A stretch of 7,318 nt of DNA from positions 1 through 7,318 of the forward strand of contig JAHIQV010000559.1 of the NCBI GenBank assembly GCA_018903185.1, written 5' to 3'. How positions within the stretch are numbered: the first letter of the stretch is position 1; each line of letters starts with the position of its first letter. The notes below the pieces were generated by a model. The model worked only from the letters and a program-made list of their open reading frames with translations, did not search any database and was not told the origin of the DNA. Below are positions 6,082 to 7,318 of the stretch, piece after piece. Source of the DNA: Gammaproteobacteria bacterium. GTDB lineage: Bacteria; Pseudomonadota; Gammaproteobacteria; Burkholderiales; Burkholderiaceae_C. Position numbers and translations under genes: made by a program.

Positions 6082-6117
6082 GGCACCATGCTACGCCGAA
6101 CAAGGCACGTTTGTGCC
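6082..6117. promoter_or_regulatory. Candidate operator upstream of the aldehyde dehydrogenase gene
   Basis: GGCAC (6104-6108), a GTTT spacer and GTGCC (6113-6117) form a 14-base inverted repeat. A third GGCAC half-site lies at 6082-6086, exactly 22 bases (about two helical turns) from the first. All are between the upstream terminator and the ATG at 6048, where a promoter is expected. It resembles a dimeric repressor site but matches no motif I recognise. No clear -35/-10 pair was found next to it. Confidence 0.35.
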
Positions 6118-6164
6118 ATCCACTTCCGAGCGGCCGCAACCATCCAGTGGTCCTGGAAAAGCCA

Positions 6165-6196
6165 GCGGCCCCGGCATCCAGAGACACCGGGGCCGC
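6165..6196 (-). terminator. Intrinsic terminator after the PotI-type permease gene
   Basis: A perfect ten-pair stem, GCGGCCCCGG (6165-6174) with CCGGGGCCGC (6187-6196), encloses a 12-base loop. On the minus strand it is followed by TGGCTTTTCC, a short T-run. It begins 20 bases after the permease stop codon and separates the transporter genes from the aldehyde dehydrogenase gene. Confidence 0.75.
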
Positions 6197-6215
6197 GACG
6201 AGGACCGGAAACAGA

Positions 6216-7079
6216 TCAGGTCGTCGTGACGAGGGCCGCAACCTCCGCGCGGGTCGCGGCCGCAATCTCGCGCTCGCGCTTGCGCGTCTGCCTGGCCACC
6301 CAGACCGAGTAGCTCACGATCACGATCGTCACGGTGGTGATCAGCAGCGTGGCCGCGGCGTAGATGGTCGGGTTGATGCCGCGCCGCGCGTAACCGAAGA
6401 TCACCTGCGGCAGCGTGTTCACACCCGGACCGGAGAGGAATTCGGCGATCACCACATCGTCGAACGAGAGCGTGAACGCCAGCAGGAAGGCGGCCAGGAT
6501 GCCCTGGAAGATGTTGGGCAGGGTGATCAGGAAGAACACCTGGAACGGTCGCGCGCCGAGGTCCATGGCGGCCTCTTCGATGCTGCGGTTCACCTCCAGC
6601 AGACGGCTCTGGATCACCACCATGCCGTAGGCCATGCCCAGCAGGGTGTGGCCCAGGATGATGGTCAGCATGCCGCGTTGCGGCCAGCCAAAGGCGTTCT
6701 GCGCGCCCACCATCAGCAGCAGCAGCGACAGGCCGATCACCACCTCGGGCATCACCAGCGGCGCGTTGACCATGCCCGAGAAGATGGTGCGGCCGAGGAA
6801 GCGCCGGTAGCGCACCAGCACAAAGGCGGCGAAGGTGGCCAGCACGGCCGACAGCACACCCGTGACCAGCGCCACCTTGAGCGAGAGCCAGAAGCCTTCG
6901 ACGATCTTGGTGTCGCGCGTGAGCGCCTCGTACCAGCGCAGCGAGAAGCCGGTGAAATTGGCGTCCTGGCGCGTGCTGTTGAAGCTGAACACGATCATGA
7001 AGAACAGCGGCACGTACAGGAACAGGTACACCGCCGCCAGCCAGAACTTGCCGAAGTGTTTTTCGAGGAACTGTTTCAT
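6216..7079 (-). CDS. potI: Putrescine/spermidine ABC transporter permease, PotI type
   Basis: 287 residues of a binding-protein-dependent transport permease with about six membrane segments (near 12-34, 64-90, 103-124, 136-157, 192-212 and 240-262). The EAA loop EEAAMDLGARPFQVFFLITLP (from residue 168) is the contact for the ATPase subunit. NAPLVMPEVVIGLSLLLL and the AFTLSFDDVVIAEFLSGPG run are close to E. coli PotI, and the related PotC is also similar. It should pair with the PotH-type subunit upstream to form the inner-membrane channel of a polyamine importer; the ATPase and periplasmic binding protein are presumably beyond the right edge. The start at 7079 is 13 bases after the PotH stop. 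The basic tail after residue 262 is cytoplasmic. Polyamine class is well supported; putrescine over spermidine is inferred. Confidence 0.92.
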   Translation of the reverse strand: MKQFLEKHFGKFWLAAVYLFLYVPLFFMIVFSFNSTRQDANFTGFSLRWYEALTRDTKIVEGFWLSLKVALVTGVLSAVLATFAAFVLVRYRRFLGRTIFSGMVNAPLVMPEVVIGLSLLLLMVGAQNAFGWPQRGMLTIILGHTLLGMAYGMVVIQSRLLEVNRSIEEAAMDLGARPFQVFFLITLPNIFQGILAAFLLAFTLSFDDVVIAEFLSGPGVNTLPQVIFGYARRGINPTIYAAATLLITTVTIVIVSYSVWVARQTRKREREIAAATRAEVAALVTTT

Positions 7080-7087
7080 GGAGAGTG

Positions 7088-7093
7088 CCCCTT
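7088..7093 (-). promoter_or_regulatory. Ribosome binding site fixing the PotI start
   Basis: AAGGGG on the minus strand (7093-7088) lies eight bases before the ATG at 7079 and begins on the last base of the PotH TGA. The layout favours translational coupling. It argues against an in-frame upstream ATG at 7118, which would overlap the PotH end and add 13 residues not typical of the family. Confidence 0.65.
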
Positions 7094-7318
7094 CATTTCT
7101 TCCCATCGGCGGGATCACCGGTGAAGTGGTAGTAGATCGCCAAGGGCACGATGATCAGCGCGATCATCACCACCGCCAGCGCCGTGGCGCGTGGCCAGTT
7201 GTTGCTGGTGAACATCTCGTCCCAGACCACGCGGCCGATCATGATGTTTTCCGGCCCGCCCAGCAGCGAGGGAATCACGAACTCGCCCACCGCAGGGATG
7301 AACACCAGCATGAAGCCC
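7093..7318 (-). CDS. potH: Putrescine/spermidine ABC transporter permease, PotH type, C-terminal part (5' end outside window)
   Basis: About 74 C-terminal residues are visible, running off the right edge. The stretch LVFIPAVGEFVIPSLLGG, followed by ENIMIGRVVWDEMF and NNWPRATALA, closely follows the end of E. coli PotH (which reads GEFVIPELLGG then IMIGRV). The last membrane segment (LAVVMIALIIVPLAIYYHF) and a short polar tail ending in GKK complete the protein. It forms the heterodimeric channel with PotI, 13 bases downstream on the same strand and clearly co-transcribed. The segment that would hold its EAA loop is not in the window. Confidence 0.93.
   Translation of the reverse strand, partial: GFMLVFIPAVGEFVIPSLLGGPENIMIGRVVWDEMFTSNNWPRATALAVVMIALIIVPLAIYYHFTGDPADGKK

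Noticed and set aside
6098..6119. Sigma-54 promoter on the minus strand (TGGCAC then five bases then TGCCT)
   Set aside because: The -24 half is perfect, but the -12 half has TGCC instead of TTGC, losing the G of the conserved GC; it fits better as half of an inverted repeat.
4174..6312. A plus-strand open frame of about 700 codons opposite the dehydrogenase and aminotransferase genes
   Set aside because: It is His/Arg/Ala-rich with no recognisable domain and lies antisense to two well-conserved enzymes; long antisense frames are expected from the third-position GC bias of this genome.

Overview
The window looks like chromosomal DNA from a high-GC betaproteobacterium, most plausibly Burkholderiales/Comamonadaceae (a Hydrogenophaga-, Acidovorax- or Variovorax-like genome). 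This is inferred from strong GC bias at third codon positions, from protein sequence style, and from GC-rich structured intergenic repeats. Both ends cut through genes, and no gap between genes reaches 300 bases. There are no rRNA or tRNA genes, insertion sequences, CRISPR arrays or phage genes.

Left part, plus strand: the C-terminal half of a Crp/Fnr-family regulator (ends 362); a 192-base intergenic region with a perfect CRP-type palindrome and a compatible -10 element; a 61-residue DUF2892 membrane protein (555-740); a structured repeat starting right after its stop; and a class II aldolase/adducin-family protein (961-1734) that resembles the metazoan adducin head more than the sugar-phosphate aldolases.

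Right part, minus strand, read right to left: the end of a PotH-type permease (7318-7093); a PotI-type permease (7079-6216); a strong intrinsic terminator; a PuuC-like aldehyde dehydrogenase (6048-4567); a second copy of the structured repeat; a PuuE/GabT-like 4-aminobutyrate aminotransferase (4430-3126); a second intrinsic terminator; and a GlnT-type (type III) glutamine-synthetase-family ligase (3072-1735). The ligase converges on the adducin-like gene with no base between the two stop codons.

The right part reads as polyamine or other amine import and catabolism. PotH and PotI form the membrane channel of an ABC importer for putrescine or spermidine. The ligase could gamma-glutamylate the imported amine, the dehydrogenase could oxidise the resulting aldehyde, and the aminotransferase could send GABA to succinate semialdehyde. 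The gamma-glutamylputrescine oxidase (PuuB) and gamma-Glu-GABA hydrolase (PuuD) are not in the window, so the pathway is incomplete as seen and the true amine is open.

I see no wholly new multi-gene system. The best leads are the matched regulator/palindrome pair, the two-copy structured repeat placed directly after stop codons, the adducin-like protein without the usual aldolase glutamate, and the terminator pressed against the ligase start codon.
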